A stretch of DNA of 41,399 nucleotides from Eisenbergiella porci (lineage in GTDB: Bacteria; Bacillota; Clostridia; Lachnospirales; Lachnospiraceae), in NCBI RefSeq assembly GCF_009696275.1, contig NZ_VUMI01000050.1, positions 1-41,399 of the forward strand. Direction: 5' to 3'. This document shows, piece by piece, positions 1 through 9,302 of the stretch; position 1 is the stretch's first letter, and each line of letters starts with the position of its first letter. The position numbers were made by a program, and so were the translations under genes. The notes under the pieces are model-generated. The model was not told the DNA's origin and did no database searches. It saw only the letters and a program-made list of their open reading frames with translations.

Positions 1-460
1 TTTATTCTGAATGCCATTCGTATTTACCACCTTTACTTGATAAACACAGTATATCACACCGAGCAAGAAATAGAGTGTTTGTGTAAAATTTTCAAGGTAC
101 TATTATAGGGCTTTTGACCCCAACATCTAAATATATATTTAGTATTGATATTTATTCCTTTTCTTTAAGCAAAAAAATGCAAAACATATATCAGTAATTC
201 AAAATACTAATATTAAAATTTACTAAGCATATATTATTAAACAAATATATTATGTTTCACGTGAAACAATATAAATAACAATATAATTATAGTTACCAGA
301 TTTAATAAAATACGTCTTGATTTGTAAATGTAGAAATAATCCCCTGGTTAATATTCATATAAAATATAGAATTATAAGAACAGTATAAATAATATGGATT
401 TATTTTACAAACATATACTTAAAAAATAAATTTATAAAAGATATGTTATGAGGTGAAGTC
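1..460. other. AT-rich intergenic region carrying parS
   Basis: This stretch has no convincing gene. It is very AT-rich and, apart from the parS palindrome at 253-268, I see no clear terminator or promoter. Its left edge may be the upstream region of a gene outside the window. Confidence 0.6.
253..268. promoter_or_regulatory. parS: parS centromere site (ParB/Spo0J binding)
   Basis: The 16-bp palindrome TGTTTCACGTGAAACA is an exact match to the bacterial parS consensus. ParB loads at this site, spreads on flanking DNA and recruits SMC for origin segregation. It lies about 12 kb from oriC, within the usual origin-proximal range. No parA or parB gene is present in the window, so they are probably just beyond its left edge. 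Confidence 0.95.
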
Positions 461-811
461 ATGGAAACAAATGATAGCTTTTGGAATGCAATAGATAGAA
501 TAGTGAGTGAATCAAAAATCATAATAGATAGGCCTAAGGGAGCTGTTCATCCTAAGTTTTCTGACTTTATTTACAGAGTTGACTATGGCTATTTAGATAA
601 TACCTCTTCAATGGATGGTGACGGCATTGATGTATGGGTGGGAACAGATGAAAGAAAGCAAGTTGATGCGATTATGTGTATCGTTGATTTAATGAAACGT
701 GATTCGGAAATAAAGATATTAATTGGATGTACAGAGAATGAAAAAGAATTCATTTACCAAACCCATAACGAAACAGATTACATGAAAGGTATACTTATAC
801 GTAGGTTATGA
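461..811 (+). CDS. Short inorganic pyrophosphatase-like protein
   Basis: This 116-residue protein resembles the small family annotated as inorganic pyrophosphatase in Clostridia and other bacteria. Visible family I signatures are RPKGAVHP near residue 25, DYGY near residue 42, and the metal-binding DGDGIDVWV motif near residue 53 with its three aspartates, followed by KRDSEIK. The C-terminal HNE...MKGILIRR fits the short family. It is well below the roughly 175 residues of classical soluble pyrophosphatases and lacks their usual N-terminal glutamate segment, so activity is not assured. The start is preceded by AGGTGAAGTC, a fair ribosome binding site. It stands alone between AT-rich gaps. Codon and base use are more AT-rich than in the core genes, which may indicate transfer. 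Confidence 0.75.
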   Translation: METNDSFWNAIDRIVSESKIIIDRPKGAVHPKFSDFIYRVDYGYLDNTSSMDGDGIDVWVGTDERKQVDAIMCIVDLMKRDSEIKILIGCTENEKEFIYQTHNETDYMKGILIRRL

Positions 812-1210
812 ATATATTATCCATATCGTTTATCATGAAATTATAGATTGTAATAGATAGTGGACAGTATTTCTCTACAAACAGCAGAGGATTCAATCTT
901 TCTCTCAATAAAGATCAACAGCTGACGATTTGATCTTTCTTTCAATAATGACATTACACCCAATTTCCCAGAATCTTTTATACCGGATCACTACTCTCCT
1001 ATACAGGAGCTAAATATGTGGTCTCAATGCTTACCACATTTATCTATAATAGATTCAGTATAAGGCATATCTAAAACGCTATATTATTACCCACGACGTA
1101 CTTCTAACAATCTATCCTAACAATCAATCTATCAATAATCAGAGCGCACAAAACGCTGGGGATGCTCAATTAGCACCCGACTACTTTCAAACAAAAAATA
1201 AAAAATACCG
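812..1210. other. Intergenic region with a possible terminator and no gene
   Basis: About 400 bases hold no supportable gene. A perfect 9-bp inverted repeat (AAAGATCAA at 910-918, TTGATCTTT at 930-938) followed by pyrimidines may end the pyrophosphatase transcript. The motif TCTTTCTNTCAATAA occurs twice around it. The minus strand has short open stretches but no start with a ribosome binding site. Confidence 0.4.
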
Positions 1211-1252
1211 TTGACATCCATGTATAATAAGTCTATAATGAACAAAGTTCAT
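1211..1252 (+). promoter_or_regulatory. Consensus sigma-A promoter with overlapping palindromic operator
   Basis: TTGACA (1211-1216) and TATAAT (1234-1239) are separated by exactly 17 bases, a perfect housekeeping promoter. ATGAACaaaGTTCAT (1238-1252) is a perfect inverted repeat starting at the end of the -10 box and covering the expected transcription start. That position would suit a dimeric repressor, but no regulator gene is adjacent. Confidence 0.8.
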
Positions 1253-1285
1253 ATTGATAATCATTTAATACTAGGAGAAATATTA

Positions 1286-1945
1286 ATGCAGGCAATTATG
1301 GAAACATTTTTTGATGCAGTATATTTAATTACTGTCATCACACTGGGGATCATCATGATAACCAAATCAAAAGAAAGAAAAGAATATAAACTATTTGGAA
1401 TTATGGCTGTCATACTTGGCTGCGGTGATGCCTTTCATCTGATCCCAAGAGCCTATTCCCTATGCACTGACGGACTTGCCGCCCATACAGCTGCCCTCGG
1501 CGTTGGAAAACTGATTACCTCAATAACAATGACCATATTTTATCTGATTCTTTTTGAAATCTGGAAAATGAGATATCATAAGGCGGACACGAAATCGCTG
1601 AATTTTGCCATGTACGGGCTTGCCCTGATAAGAATTATACTCTGTCTGCTTCCCCAAAACAAATGGGTCAGTGCCGATGCACCATTATCCTGGGGAATTT
1701 ACCGGAACATTCCTTTCGCCCTGATGGGAATACTGATTATTGTTCTATTCTATCAGGAAGCAAAAGAAAACCGGGACAGAAACTTCCGCTTTATGTGGCT
1801 TGCAATCACCTTAAGCTTCGGCTTCTATATCCCGGTTGTATTATGGGCTGATATGATTCCTTTGATAGGCATGCTCATGATCCCCAAAACCTGTGCTTAC
1901 GTATGGGTAGTTCTCATGGGATACCTGGATATGAAAAAAAATTAA
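1286..1945 (+). CDS. Multi-pass membrane protein of unknown function
   Basis: I chose ATG 1286 (219 residues) because CTAGGAGAAAT lies just upstream. The longer reading frame from 1211 begins inside the -35 box and cannot be the real start. The protein has about seven hydrophobic segments separated by short charged loops, for example KSKERKEYK near residue 28 and EAKENRDRN near residue 158, and almost no soluble domain. Motifs such as GCGDAFHLIPR near residue 47 suggest a conserved family found in Clostridia, but I cannot assign a reaction. It is transcribed alone from the strong promoter at 1211-1239. Its stop overlaps the convergent rsmG stop by four bases. Confidence 0.75.
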   Translation: MQAIMETFFDAVYLITVITLGIIMITKSKERKEYKLFGIMAVILGCGDAFHLIPRAYSLCTDGLAAHTAALGVGKLITSITMTIFYLILFEIWKMRYHKADTKSLNFAMYGLALIRIILCLLPQNKWVSADAPLSWGIYRNIPFALMGILIIVLFYQEAKENRDRNFRFMWLAITLSFGFYIPVVLWADMIPLIGMLMIPKTCAYVWVVLMGYLDMKKN

Positions 1946-2673
1946 CTGATTGGCTCCTTTGCCGGAAGTCCCGCCTTTCTGGGATATTTTCCGGGCGTAG
2001 GAGTCTTTTTCCTTATAATAAAAAGGGATCTGTAAATATCACTATACGGTAAATTAAACTCAATATTTTCCACCACTTCCCCGCCCAGGAGATAAAAGGC
2101 CTTTTTTGCGACAGCCGCTTCCTCTTCTATTTTTTCGGATTTATAAGGAATAAACCTTCCCCCAACCTTCACGAACGGCAGGCAATATTCGGATAATGTG
2201 GCCATATTAGCAACTGCCCGTGACACACACAGATCATACTTTTCGCGGAACAAGCCCGGCTTCGCATAGTCCTCCGCTCTTCCATGAACTGCATCTATAT
2301 CCGCCAGTCCGATTTGGGCAATCACCTCATTCAAAAACTTTACTCTCTTATTCAGGGAATCCAGAAGTGTTACCTTTAACCCCGGAAATGCGATTTTCAA
2401 AGGGATTCCTGGAAAACCGGCGCCTGTCCCCACATCAATGACTGAGTACCCTTCCTTCGACAGCTCCGGCACCGCTTTTATTAAAGAAAGACTGTCTACA
2501 AAGTGTTTTTTTAAAACTTCATCAAAATCAGTAATAGCTGTCAGATTCATTACTTCATTCCACTGGATCAGTAGTTCATAATACTGCATAAACTGTTCTT
2601 CCTGGTTCTTATCCAGTTCTATCGACAGTTCACTTAGATCTTTTCTGAATTGTGTCAAATTATAGCTTTTCAT
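1942..2673 (-). CDS. rsmG: 16S rRNA (guanine-N7) methyltransferase RsmG
   Basis: RsmG (GidB) uses S-adenosylmethionine to methylate G527 (E. coli numbering) in 16S rRNA; loss of this mark gives low-level streptomycin resistance. The 243-residue protein has the diagnostic SAM loop [15 protein letters not shown] near residue 78, followed by [14 protein letters not shown] and the CVSRAVA motif near residue 150. Length is normal for the family. Its start overlaps the end of mnmG by four bases, so the two are translationally coupled. No parA follows it. Instead it converges on an unrelated membrane-protein gene. Confidence 0.95.
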   Translation of the reverse strand: MKSYNLTQFRKDLSELSIELDKNQEEQFMQYYELLIQWNEVMNLTAITDFDEVLKKHFVDSLSLIKAVPELSKEGYSVIDVGTGAGFPGIPLKIAFPGLKVTLLDSLNKRVKFLNEVIAQIGLADIDAVHGRAEDYAKPGLFREKYDLCVSRAVANMATLSEYCLPFVKVGGRFIPYKSEKIEEEAAVAKKAFYLLGGEVVENIEFNLPYSDIYRSLFIIRKKTPTPGKYPRKAGLPAKEPIS

Positions 2674-4595
2674 GCTTTTTCCTGCTTTCCCAGATGCTCC
2701 AGATAAATAAGAAGAACCGAAATATCAGCCGGTGAAACTCCTGAAATTCTTGATGCCTGTCCTACGGATACCGGCTTATAGGAAATCAACTTTTGCCTGG
2801 CTTCAAGACGGAGGCTGGAAATATCATTATAATCTATCCATTCCGGGATCTTTTTCTTTTCCATCTTTTTAAACTGCTCTACCTGACGCAGCTGTCTGGA
2901 TATATATCCTTCATATTTCAGTTCTATTTCCACTTGCTCGATTACATCAGCAGGTAAGGGCTTTCTGTCGGGATCAATCTCCCCTAAAATTTCATAATCC
3001 AGTTCAGGCCTGCAGATCAGTTCCGAAAGGCTTGCGGCAGTTTTCAAAGGTGAACTTCCATGTGATTCAAGAAATGACTGGATTGAAGCGGAAGCTCCTA
3101 CCGTCGTTTTTTTCAGACGGTTCATTTCTTCCTGGATCTGTTTCTGCTTATTTATGGTTGCTTCATATTCTTCTTTTCCTACCAGTCCAGCTTTATATCC
3201 TATTTCACGAAGTCTGATATCCGCGTTATCCTGACGGAGAAGAAGTCTGTACTCAGCGCGGGAGGTCATCATTCTGTATGGCTCGAAATTATCCTTGGTT
3301 ACCAGATCATCAATCAACACCCCGATATAAGCCTGGGAACGATCCAGAATTATCTGCTCCTTTCCCTGTATGGAAAGGGCCGCATTCATTCCGGCTATCA
3401 GTCCCTGTGCCGCCGCTTCTTCATAACCGCTGCTTCCATTGAACTGCCCGCCGCTGAACAGGCCTTCAATATTTTTAAACTCCAGGGTAGGATACAGCTG
3501 CCTTGCATTAATACAATCATATTCAATTGCATACGCATTTCTCACTATTTTACAGTGTTCCAGGCCAGGAACACTTCGGTACATTGCCAGCTGAACGTCC
3601 TCCGGAAGAGATGATGACATACCTCCCACATACATTTCATTTGTATGGATACCTTCCGGCTCCAGAAATACCTGGTGCCTTTTCTTATCCGCAAACTTTA
3701 CCACTTTATCTTCAATGGACGGGCAGTATCTTGGCCCTGTCCCTTCTATAATTCCCGCATAAATCGGTGATCTGTCAAGGTTGGCGCGAATAATATCATG
3801 AGTCTCCTCATTGGTGTAAGTCAGCCAGCAGGAAACCTGATCCTTCTGGATACTCTCCGGTATGGTAGAAAATGAAAAAGGAACCACTTTTTTATCTCCC
3901 CGCTGTTCTTCCATTTTGGAAAAATCAATTGTCCGCTTATCCATACGCGCCGGCGTCCCGGTCTTAAACCGCCTCATCTCAACCCCAAGCGCCTTCAGGG
4001 AATCCGTCAGGTGATTTGCGGGCTGCAGGCCATTCGGCCCTGTATAGGTAATAGCCTCACCACACAGACACCGCGCATTCAGATAGGTTCCCGTACATAA
4101 TACGACCGCCTTTGCTTCATAAACAGCGCCCGTATAAATCCTTACTCCTGTAATTTTCTTCCTGCATTTTCCTGAACCATCATCCGTACCCGGCAAATCC
4201 TCCGCCAGAAGCTCACATACCTCCGCCTGCTTAATTGTCAGATGCTCCTGATTTTCAAGTATCATACGCATCTGCCAGGTATACTCCGCTTTGTCGGCCT
4301 GCGCCCTGAGAGAATGGACTGCCGGCCCTTTGGAAACATTCAGCATCTTGGACTGAATAAAAGTCTTATCTATATTCTTACCCATCTCACCGCCCAGGGC
4401 ATCCACTTCCCGGACCAGATGGCCCTTAGAGGAACCGCCGATATTGGGGTTGCAGGGCATCAGCGCGATACTGTCCACGCTGACCGTAAAGATCACTGTC
4501 TCCAATCCCATTCTGGCACAGGCCAGCGCTGCCTCACATCCGGCATGTCCCGCCCCCACCACACAAACATCATAGCATTCCCTGATTTGCGGCAT
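2670..4595 (-). CDS. mnmG: tRNA uridine-5-carboxymethylaminomethyl modification enzyme MnmG
   Basis: MnmG (GidA) is the FAD-dependent partner of MnmE in building cmnm5U at the wobble position of certain tRNAs. The 641-residue sequence begins with the FAD-binding [11 protein letters not shown] loop at residues 13-23. It contains the family signatures [11 protein letters not shown] and [17 protein letters not shown] and ends with the helical tRNA/MnmE-binding domain. Length is normal. It forms a coupled pair with rsmG downstream. In many Firmicutes mnmE directly precedes mnmG, but here rarA, a dehydrogenase and a repeat-rich membrane protein intervene. Confidence 0.97.
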   Translation of the reverse strand: MPQIRECYDVCVVGAGHAGCEAALACARMGLETVIFTVSVDSIALMPCNPNIGGSSKGHLVREVDALGGEMGKNIDKTFIQSKMLNVSKGPAVHSLRAQADKAEYTWQMRMILENQEHLTIKQAEVCELLAEDLPGTDDGSGKCRKKITGVRIYTGAVYEAKAVVLCTGTYLNARCLCGEAITYTGPNGLQPANHLTDSLKALGVEMRRFKTGTPARMDKRTIDFSKMEEQRGDKKVVPFSFSTIPESIQKDQVSCWLTYTNEETHDIIRANLDRSPIYAGIIEGTGPRYCPSIEDKVVKFADKKRHQVFLEPEGIHTNEMYVGGMSSSLPEDVQLAMYRSVPGLEHCKIVRNAYAIEYDCINARQLYPTLEFKNIEGLFSGGQFNGSSGYEEAAAQGLIAGMNAALSIQGKEQIILDRSQAYIGVLIDDLVTKDNFEPYRMMTSRAEYRLLLRQDNADIRLREIGYKAGLVGKEEYEATINKQKQIQEEMNRLKKTTVGASASIQSFLESHGSSPLKTAASLSELICRPELDYEILGEIDPDRKPLPADVIEQVEIELKYEGYISRQLRQVEQFKKMEKKKIPEWIDYNDISSLRLEARQKLISYKPVSVGQASRISGVSPADISVLLIYLEHLGKQEKA

Positions 4596-4610
4596 AATGA
4601 ATAACTCCTT

Positions 4611-5210
4611 CTATTTTTTCTTTTTTTTGTTTTTTTTCTTCTTTTCTTCTGAATACACATCAGCCATGGCCGGAGGAGGCGTAATAATAACAGCCGGCGC
4701 AGCAGCGCTTTCACAAACAGCGCCTTCCCGAACAATGCCTTCACGTGCAACACCTTCGCGAGCGGCATCCTCACAAACAGTATTTTCACGAATTACACTT
4801 TCACGGACAGGTTCCTCCCTCAGAACACTTTCCCGTGCAGCCGCTGCTTCCCTCACAGGCCCTGCATACTCTCTTTCTGCAAAAACCCGCCGGCCTGCTT
4901 CAGGAACAATTATGGCAGTCTGCATCTCTTCGCCGGAAAGGACATCTTTGGGTGCATTCCCCATAGAATCCGCAGCATTTTTACGGTTTTCCTGTACCTT
5001 TCCCCAGGCCTGATCCCAGAAAAACTTCACCGGCTCCCACACCAGCTCCAGCGCCCGCAGCAGAGCAATTATCAGTACTACCCAGCAGATAAAATGATAC
5101 AGCTGTATTTCCCCGCTTCCATAATTATCTGTCGCACCGTAATAAAGTCCAAGTCCTACAATACCAACAGCCATTAAAAAAAGCAATCCCATATTTGATT
5201 CTTTTTTCAT
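4611..5210 (-). CDS. Membrane-anchored low-complexity protein with lysine-rich tail
   Basis: I do not recognise a family for this 199-residue protein. It has two N-terminal hydrophobic segments (about residues 8-25 and 38-55), then an amphipathic stretch. Next is a degenerate glutamate/arginine repeat (about residues 115-165) built from units such as VREG, VCES and AREG roughly every five residues. It ends with a run of lysines broken by one asparagine. The tail is encoded by long A-tracts that are prone to polymerase or ribosome slippage. It lies 15 bases upstream of mnmG on the same strand and may be its co-transcribed neighbour. The repeat probably evolved by slippage, so its length is likely to vary between strains. 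Confidence 0.6.
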   Translation of the reverse strand: MKKESNMGLLFLMAVGIVGLGLYYGATDNYGSGEIQLYHFICWVVLIIALLRALELVWEPVKFFWDQAWGKVQENRKNAADSMGNAPKDVLSGEEMQTAIIVPEAGRRVFAEREYAGPVREAAAARESVLREEPVRESVIRENTVCEDAAREGVAREGIVREGAVCESAAAPAVIITPPPAMADVYSEEKKKKNKKKKK

Positions 5211-5464
5211 CTTGCCCTGTCCCCCTGATTTCTGTAAACTGCAATATTTAAAACGATTTCTGCATACTTATGGATTCATCATACCACAAAAAAAATTAAT
5301 AGAAAATACACAAAATAAATGATACTATGAAAACATAAGCCTGTCTTACGATCAATGCAAAGCACTGGCCTGCGCAGCTAAATACGCTGCCCCGCTGGAC
5401 AGTTGCAAAAAACGAACTGCAGCACAATATTTTTCATAGAAAGCGACAGAAAAGGAGGAATTGA

Positions 5465-6397
5465 ATGAAAGGATTATACTATGACGGATCCGGCGCCGTT
5501 TACCGGGAAGATCTTCCCATACCGGTTCCTGAAGAAGGCGAAAGCCTGATAAAAATACACTACAGCGCCGTATGCAATACGGACAAAGAAGTGCGGAAAG
5601 GATACCGCCCCTCATTTCGCGGCATTATGGGTCATGAATTTGTTGGCGAGGTTGTGGAGTCCCCGGATGAAAAGCTAAAAGGCCGCCGCGTGGTAGGTGA
5701 ACTGAATGCAGCCTGCGGCAAATGCATCTACTGCCGGACCGGCAGGCCCACACACTGTTCCAACCGCCGGGTTCTGGGTATGGACAATAAAGATGGTTGT
5801 TTTGCAGAATATATGACTATCGATACCTCTCTTCTTCATCTGGTGCCGGACGAACTGCCGGATACCCGGGCCATCTTTACCGAACCGCTGGCCGCCGCCC
5901 TGGAAATCCTTACCCAGGTGCATATTTCACCGGATAAAAATGCAGCTGTTTTAGGAGATGGCAGGCTGGCGCTTCTCACCGCGCAGGTATTGGCGCTCAC
6001 TGGTGTTGATCTTACGGTAATCGGCCGCCATCCAGAGAAACTGGAGCTTTTCCGTCCCTTCGCCAGGGTTACAACCTGCGGGGAAAAGGAAGGCTATGAA
6101 ATCGTGGCAGAATGTACAGGTTCCGAGACAGGGCTTCCCCAGGCAATGGAACTTGTCCGTAAAAAAGGCACTATTCTGCTGAAAAGTACCTATTCAGGAA
6201 AACTCAGTATCGACATGAGCATGGTGGCGGTAAATGAACTTACTATCGTCGGGAGCCGCTGCGGCCCATTTGAACCCGCACTCAGGCTTCTTAACGATAA
6301 CAAAATCCATCTTCCGGAAATAGAGCTTTATGAATTAAAGGATTTTGAAAAAGCGTTTGCCTCAAAAGCCTTTAAAGCCAGCTTTTCCTTTGTCTGA
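5465..6397 (+). CDS. Zinc-dependent alcohol/threonine-type dehydrogenase (MDR family)
   Basis: This 310-residue medium-chain dehydrogenase keeps the catalytic zinc ligands C37 and H57-E58 (GHE motif). The structural zinc cluster is C84-x2-C87-x2-C90-x7-C98. A Rossmann segment begins near GDGRLALLTAQV, where the usual third glycine of GxGxxG is replaced. It should oxidise or reduce an alcohol, polyol or threonine-like substrate with NAD(P); the substrate cannot be told. It is slightly short for the family (usually about 340). AAAGGAGG sits a few bases upstream of the start. It is the lone plus-strand gene inside the minus-strand block, so it was probably inserted there, and it ends at a strong terminator. 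Confidence 0.88.
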   Translation: MKGLYYDGSGAVYREDLPIPVPEEGESLIKIHYSAVCNTDKEVRKGYRPSFRGIMGHEFVGEVVESPDEKLKGRRVVGELNAACGKCIYCRTGRPTHCSNRRVLGMDNKDGCFAEYMTIDTSLLHLVPDELPDTRAIFTEPLAAALEILTQVHISPDKNAAVLGDGRLALLTAQVLALTGVDLTVIGRHPEKLELFRPFARVTTCGEKEGYEIVAECTGSETGLPQAMELVRKKGTILLKSTYSGKLSIDMSMVAVNELTIVGSRCGPFEPALRLLNDNKIHLPEIELYELKDFEKAFASKAFKASFSFV

Positions 6398-6463
6398 ATC
6401 TCTTTTAAGCAAGACAGAGAAACGAAGGCCGGCCATTCCCTCAGCCAATACCTGATTACCTGC

Positions 6464-6507
6464 GGGAGCACCGGCAGATCGCGCTGTCAGTGCTCCCTGT
6501 TTTTTTT
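6464..6507 (+). terminator. Rho-independent terminator after the dehydrogenase
   Basis: A 14-bp stem with two mismatches (GGGAGCAC... paired with ...GTGCTCCC, loop ATCGCG) is followed by a T-rich run. It lies between the convergent dehydrogenase and rarA genes and ends plus-strand transcription. Confidence 0.8.
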
Positions 6508-6516
6508 CTGTTTTTC

Positions 6517-7887
6517 TTACTCTTCCTTACTTTCCTTATTCCCCTGTCTTTTCTTATTTTCCTGTTCCCTCTTCCACTTCAGAATACGGTCAAGCTTCTC
6601 CTTAACCTCTGCTTCCTTTCCCTCACCGGTAGGTATATAATATCTTTTATCCTTCAGGGAATCCGGCAGACATCTCATAGCAGTAACCTTTTCTTCCGTA
6701 TTATGGGCATAGATATAACCTTCTCCGTAATGAAGCTCTTCCATGAGCCGGGTAGGGGCATTGCGTATCTGCAGCGGAACCGGCTCCGCCAGCATTTTAA
6801 CAGCATCCTCTTTACAGTTTTCATAAGCCGCATATAGTGCATTGGACTTGGGAGCCATTGACAGGTATACCACTGCCTGTGCCAGATTCACACTACATTC
6901 AGGCATACCGTTAAAATGACAGGCCTGATAGGCAGCCACTGCGACCACAAGCGCATTGCTGTCTGCAATACCCACATCCTCACTGGCAAAGCGCACCAGC
7001 CTTCTTGCCACATAAAGCGGATCCTCTCCTGCCTCCAACATTCTGGAAAGCCAGTACACCGCGGCATCCGGATCCGTATTTCTCATGGATTTATGAAGGG
7101 CGGAGATCAGATTGTAATGCTCCTCCCCCTTCTTATCATAAAGCAATGATTTCTTGCTGGTACACTGCTCCAGGATTTCTTTTGTTATCACCGTGGTTCC
7201 GTCGGGCTGTATTTCACCGTTCAATACCGTCATTTCCAGTGTATTCAGCGCCGTACGTCCGTCTCCGTTGGCAAAAGCCGCTATCATCTCTATCATATCA
7301 TCCGATATGACTATCTTCTGACAGCCGAAGCCGGTGGGAGAACTAAGCGCATGGCGGAGCAACTGCGCCACATCATCGGTGGTGAGGGCCTGCAGCACAA
7401 AAACCTTACATCTGGAAAGCAAAGCGGCATTGATTTCAAAGGAAGGATTTTCCGTAGTGGCGCCAATCAGTATAATGCTTCCTTTTTCCACAAAAGGGAG
7501 AAATGCATCCTGCTGCGCCTTGTTGAAACGGTGGATTTCATCAACAAACACAATGGTCTTCATTCCCATCTGCCGGGCGCTTTCCGCCTGGTTCATGACT
7601 TCCTTAATCTCCCTGATCCCGCTTGTTACCGCGCTGAAATCAATAAATTCAGCCTTTGTCTTTCTTGCGATAATCCTTGCCAGAGTCGTCTTTCCAACCC
7701 CAGGCGGTCCCCAGAAAATCATGGAGGAAACCATATCCTGATCGATCAGCCTGCGCAATACCTTTCCTTCACCGATCAGATGCTTTTGTCCTACAAACTC
7801 ATCCAGCCCGGACGGTCTGAGCCTGCTCGCCAGGGGATCATAGGTGATCCTGTTGTCATCAAATAATGACATCTGCTCCATTTTCAT
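6517..7887 (-). CDS. rarA: Replication-associated recombination protein RarA (MgsA)
   Basis: RarA is a AAA+ ATPase related to clamp loaders that acts at stalled or damaged replication forks. In the 456-residue protein, Walker A is GPPGVGKTT at residues 60-68 and Walker B is VFVDEIHR around residues 113-120. Sensor residues follow in GATTENPSFE. The C-terminal half matches the MgsA tetramerisation region (for example VGIADSNALVVA and the YYIPTGEG motif). It starts two bases from the end of mnmE and is probably co-transcribed with it. The hydrophilic C-terminal tail is typical. Confidence 0.95.
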   Translation of the reverse strand: MKMEQMSLFDDNRITYDPLASRLRPSGLDEFVGQKHLIGEGKVLRRLIDQDMVSSMIFWGPPGVGKTTLARIIARKTKAEFIDFSAVTSGIREIKEVMNQAESARQMGMKTIVFVDEIHRFNKAQQDAFLPFVEKGSIILIGATTENPSFEINAALLSRCKVFVLQALTTDDVAQLLRHALSSPTGFGCQKIVISDDMIEMIAAFANGDGRTALNTLEMTVLNGEIQPDGTTVITKEILEQCTSKKSLLYDKKGEEHYNLISALHKSMRNTDPDAAVYWLSRMLEAGEDPLYVARRLVRFASEDVGIADSNALVVAVAAYQACHFNGMPECSVNLAQAVVYLSMAPKSNALYAAYENCKEDAVKMLAEPVPLQIRNAPTRLMEELHYGEGYIYAHNTEEKVTAMRCLPDSLKDKRYYIPTGEGKEAEVKEKLDRILKWKREQENKKRQGNKESKEE

Positions 7888-7889
7888 AA

Positions 7890-9278
7890 TTATTTACCCA
7901 TACAAAACTTGCTGAAAATCTCATTAACAAGATCTTCTCCCACTTCCTCACCGATAATAAGACCCAATGAAGCATAAGCGCTCATCAGATCAATAGAATA
8001 AAAGTCCTCCGGCATCTCATCCTCCAGACTTTTCTTCACCATAAGCAGACTGTCCCTTGCTTCTTCCAGAGCCTGCTTATGGCGCATGCTGGTAATGACC
8101 ACTTCCTCATTAAAAGAAAGCATCCCGCCGAAGAACATATCCTTTATCGTATTTTCAAACGCTTCAATTCCCGTATTATCCTTTGTGGAAGTCCGTATCA
8201 TGCAGACCCTGGGATCTCCTATTTTTTCACGCAGCATCTCTTCCGTAACCACAGGTTCAAGATCCGTTTTATTCAGAAGAATTATGCATTTCTTATCCTT
8301 TAATAAATCAAGTATTTCCTCATCGCTTTCATCCAGCGCCACGCTGGAATCTACCACGTACAGGATCAAATCTGCATCCTTTGCATATTTCAGGGCGCGC
8401 TGCACTCCTATTTTCTCCACCACATCCTCAGTGGCTCTGATCCCTGCGGTATCGATGATATTCAGACCGATTCCATGCAGACGTATCGATTCCTCCAGAA
8501 CATCCCTTGTGGTTCCAGCCACATCCGTTACAATGGCCTTATCCTCACCTACCAGGATGTTAAGAAGAGATGACTTACCCGCATTGGGCTTTCCAACGAT
8601 GACAGTATTGATCCCTTCCTTCAGGACTTTGCCGTTATCAGCGGAATTAATCAGTTTTTCACACCTGCCCAGAAGATCCTGGATCTTTGGAAGAAGCTTT
8701 TCAGGATAGCCTTCCGTGCTGATATGCTCCGGATCATCCAGTGCTGATTCTATAAAAGCAATTTCATAAAGGATTTCCTCCCGCATTTTCCGGATACAGT
8801 CGGATACGGAACCCTTCAGCTGCTTTACGGAAGATTTCAGGGCAAATTCATTTCTGGAATGGATCAAATCCATGACAGCCTCCGCCCTTGCAAGATCAAT
8901 TCTTCCGTTCAGGAATGCCCTCTTTGTAAACTCGCCCGGTTCTGCCAGCCTGGCGCCCTGCTTCAGAACAGCTTCAAGAATTTTCTGCATGATTAAAACA
9001 CCGCCATGACAATTGATCTCGACGGTGTCTTCCTTAGTATAGCTGCTAGGCGCTTTCATAATGGCTACCATTACTTCGTCCAGGATTTCTTCTCCATCCA
9101 CAATAAAACCGTAGTGAATGGTATGGCTGCCATAATCCTTAAGATTATGGCAGCCATTCTTTGATTTATAAACCCTGTTTCCAATTTCAATTGCTTCTTC
9201 TCCGCTGATACGGACAATTCCTATTCCTGAATCAGACAGTGCCGTTGCAATTGCAGCAATTGTTTCAGTCTGTTTCAT
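7890..9278 (-). CDS. mnmE: tRNA modification GTPase MnmE
   Basis: MnmE (TrmE) is the potassium-activated GTPase that works with MnmG on wobble uridines, using a formyl-tetrahydrofolate-binding N-domain. The 462-residue protein shows the N-domain with CHGG near residue 81. The G-domain has GKPNAGKSS near residue 228, DTAG near residue 274 and NKTD near residue 338. The diagnostic C-terminal FCMGK carries the functional cysteine. Length is normal. It lies between jag and rarA, with all genes co-directional. Confidence 0.97.
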   Translation of the reverse strand: MKQTETIAAIATALSDSGIGIVRISGEEAIEIGNRVYKSKNGCHNLKDYGSHTIHYGFIVDGEEILDEVMVAIMKAPSSYTKEDTVEINCHGGVLIMQKILEAVLKQGARLAEPGEFTKRAFLNGRIDLARAEAVMDLIHSRNEFALKSSVKQLKGSVSDCIRKMREEILYEIAFIESALDDPEHISTEGYPEKLLPKIQDLLGRCEKLINSADNGKVLKEGINTVIVGKPNAGKSSLLNILVGEDKAIVTDVAGTTRDVLEESIRLHGIGLNIIDTAGIRATEDVVEKIGVQRALKYAKDADLILYVVDSSVALDESDEEILDLLKDKKCIILLNKTDLEPVVTEEMLREKIGDPRVCMIRTSTKDNTGIEAFENTIKDMFFGGMLSFNEEVVITSMRHKQALEEARDSLLMVKKSLEDEMPEDFYSIDLMSAYASLGLIIGEEVGEDLVNEIFSKFCMGK

Positions 9279-9302
9279 AAATCCATCTACCTCTGTCCCT
9301 GT

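Noticed and set aside
1211-1285. N-terminal extension of the membrane-protein gene from a TTG
   Set aside because: The extension starts inside the -35 box of a consensus promoter; ATG 1286 has a proper ribosome binding site.
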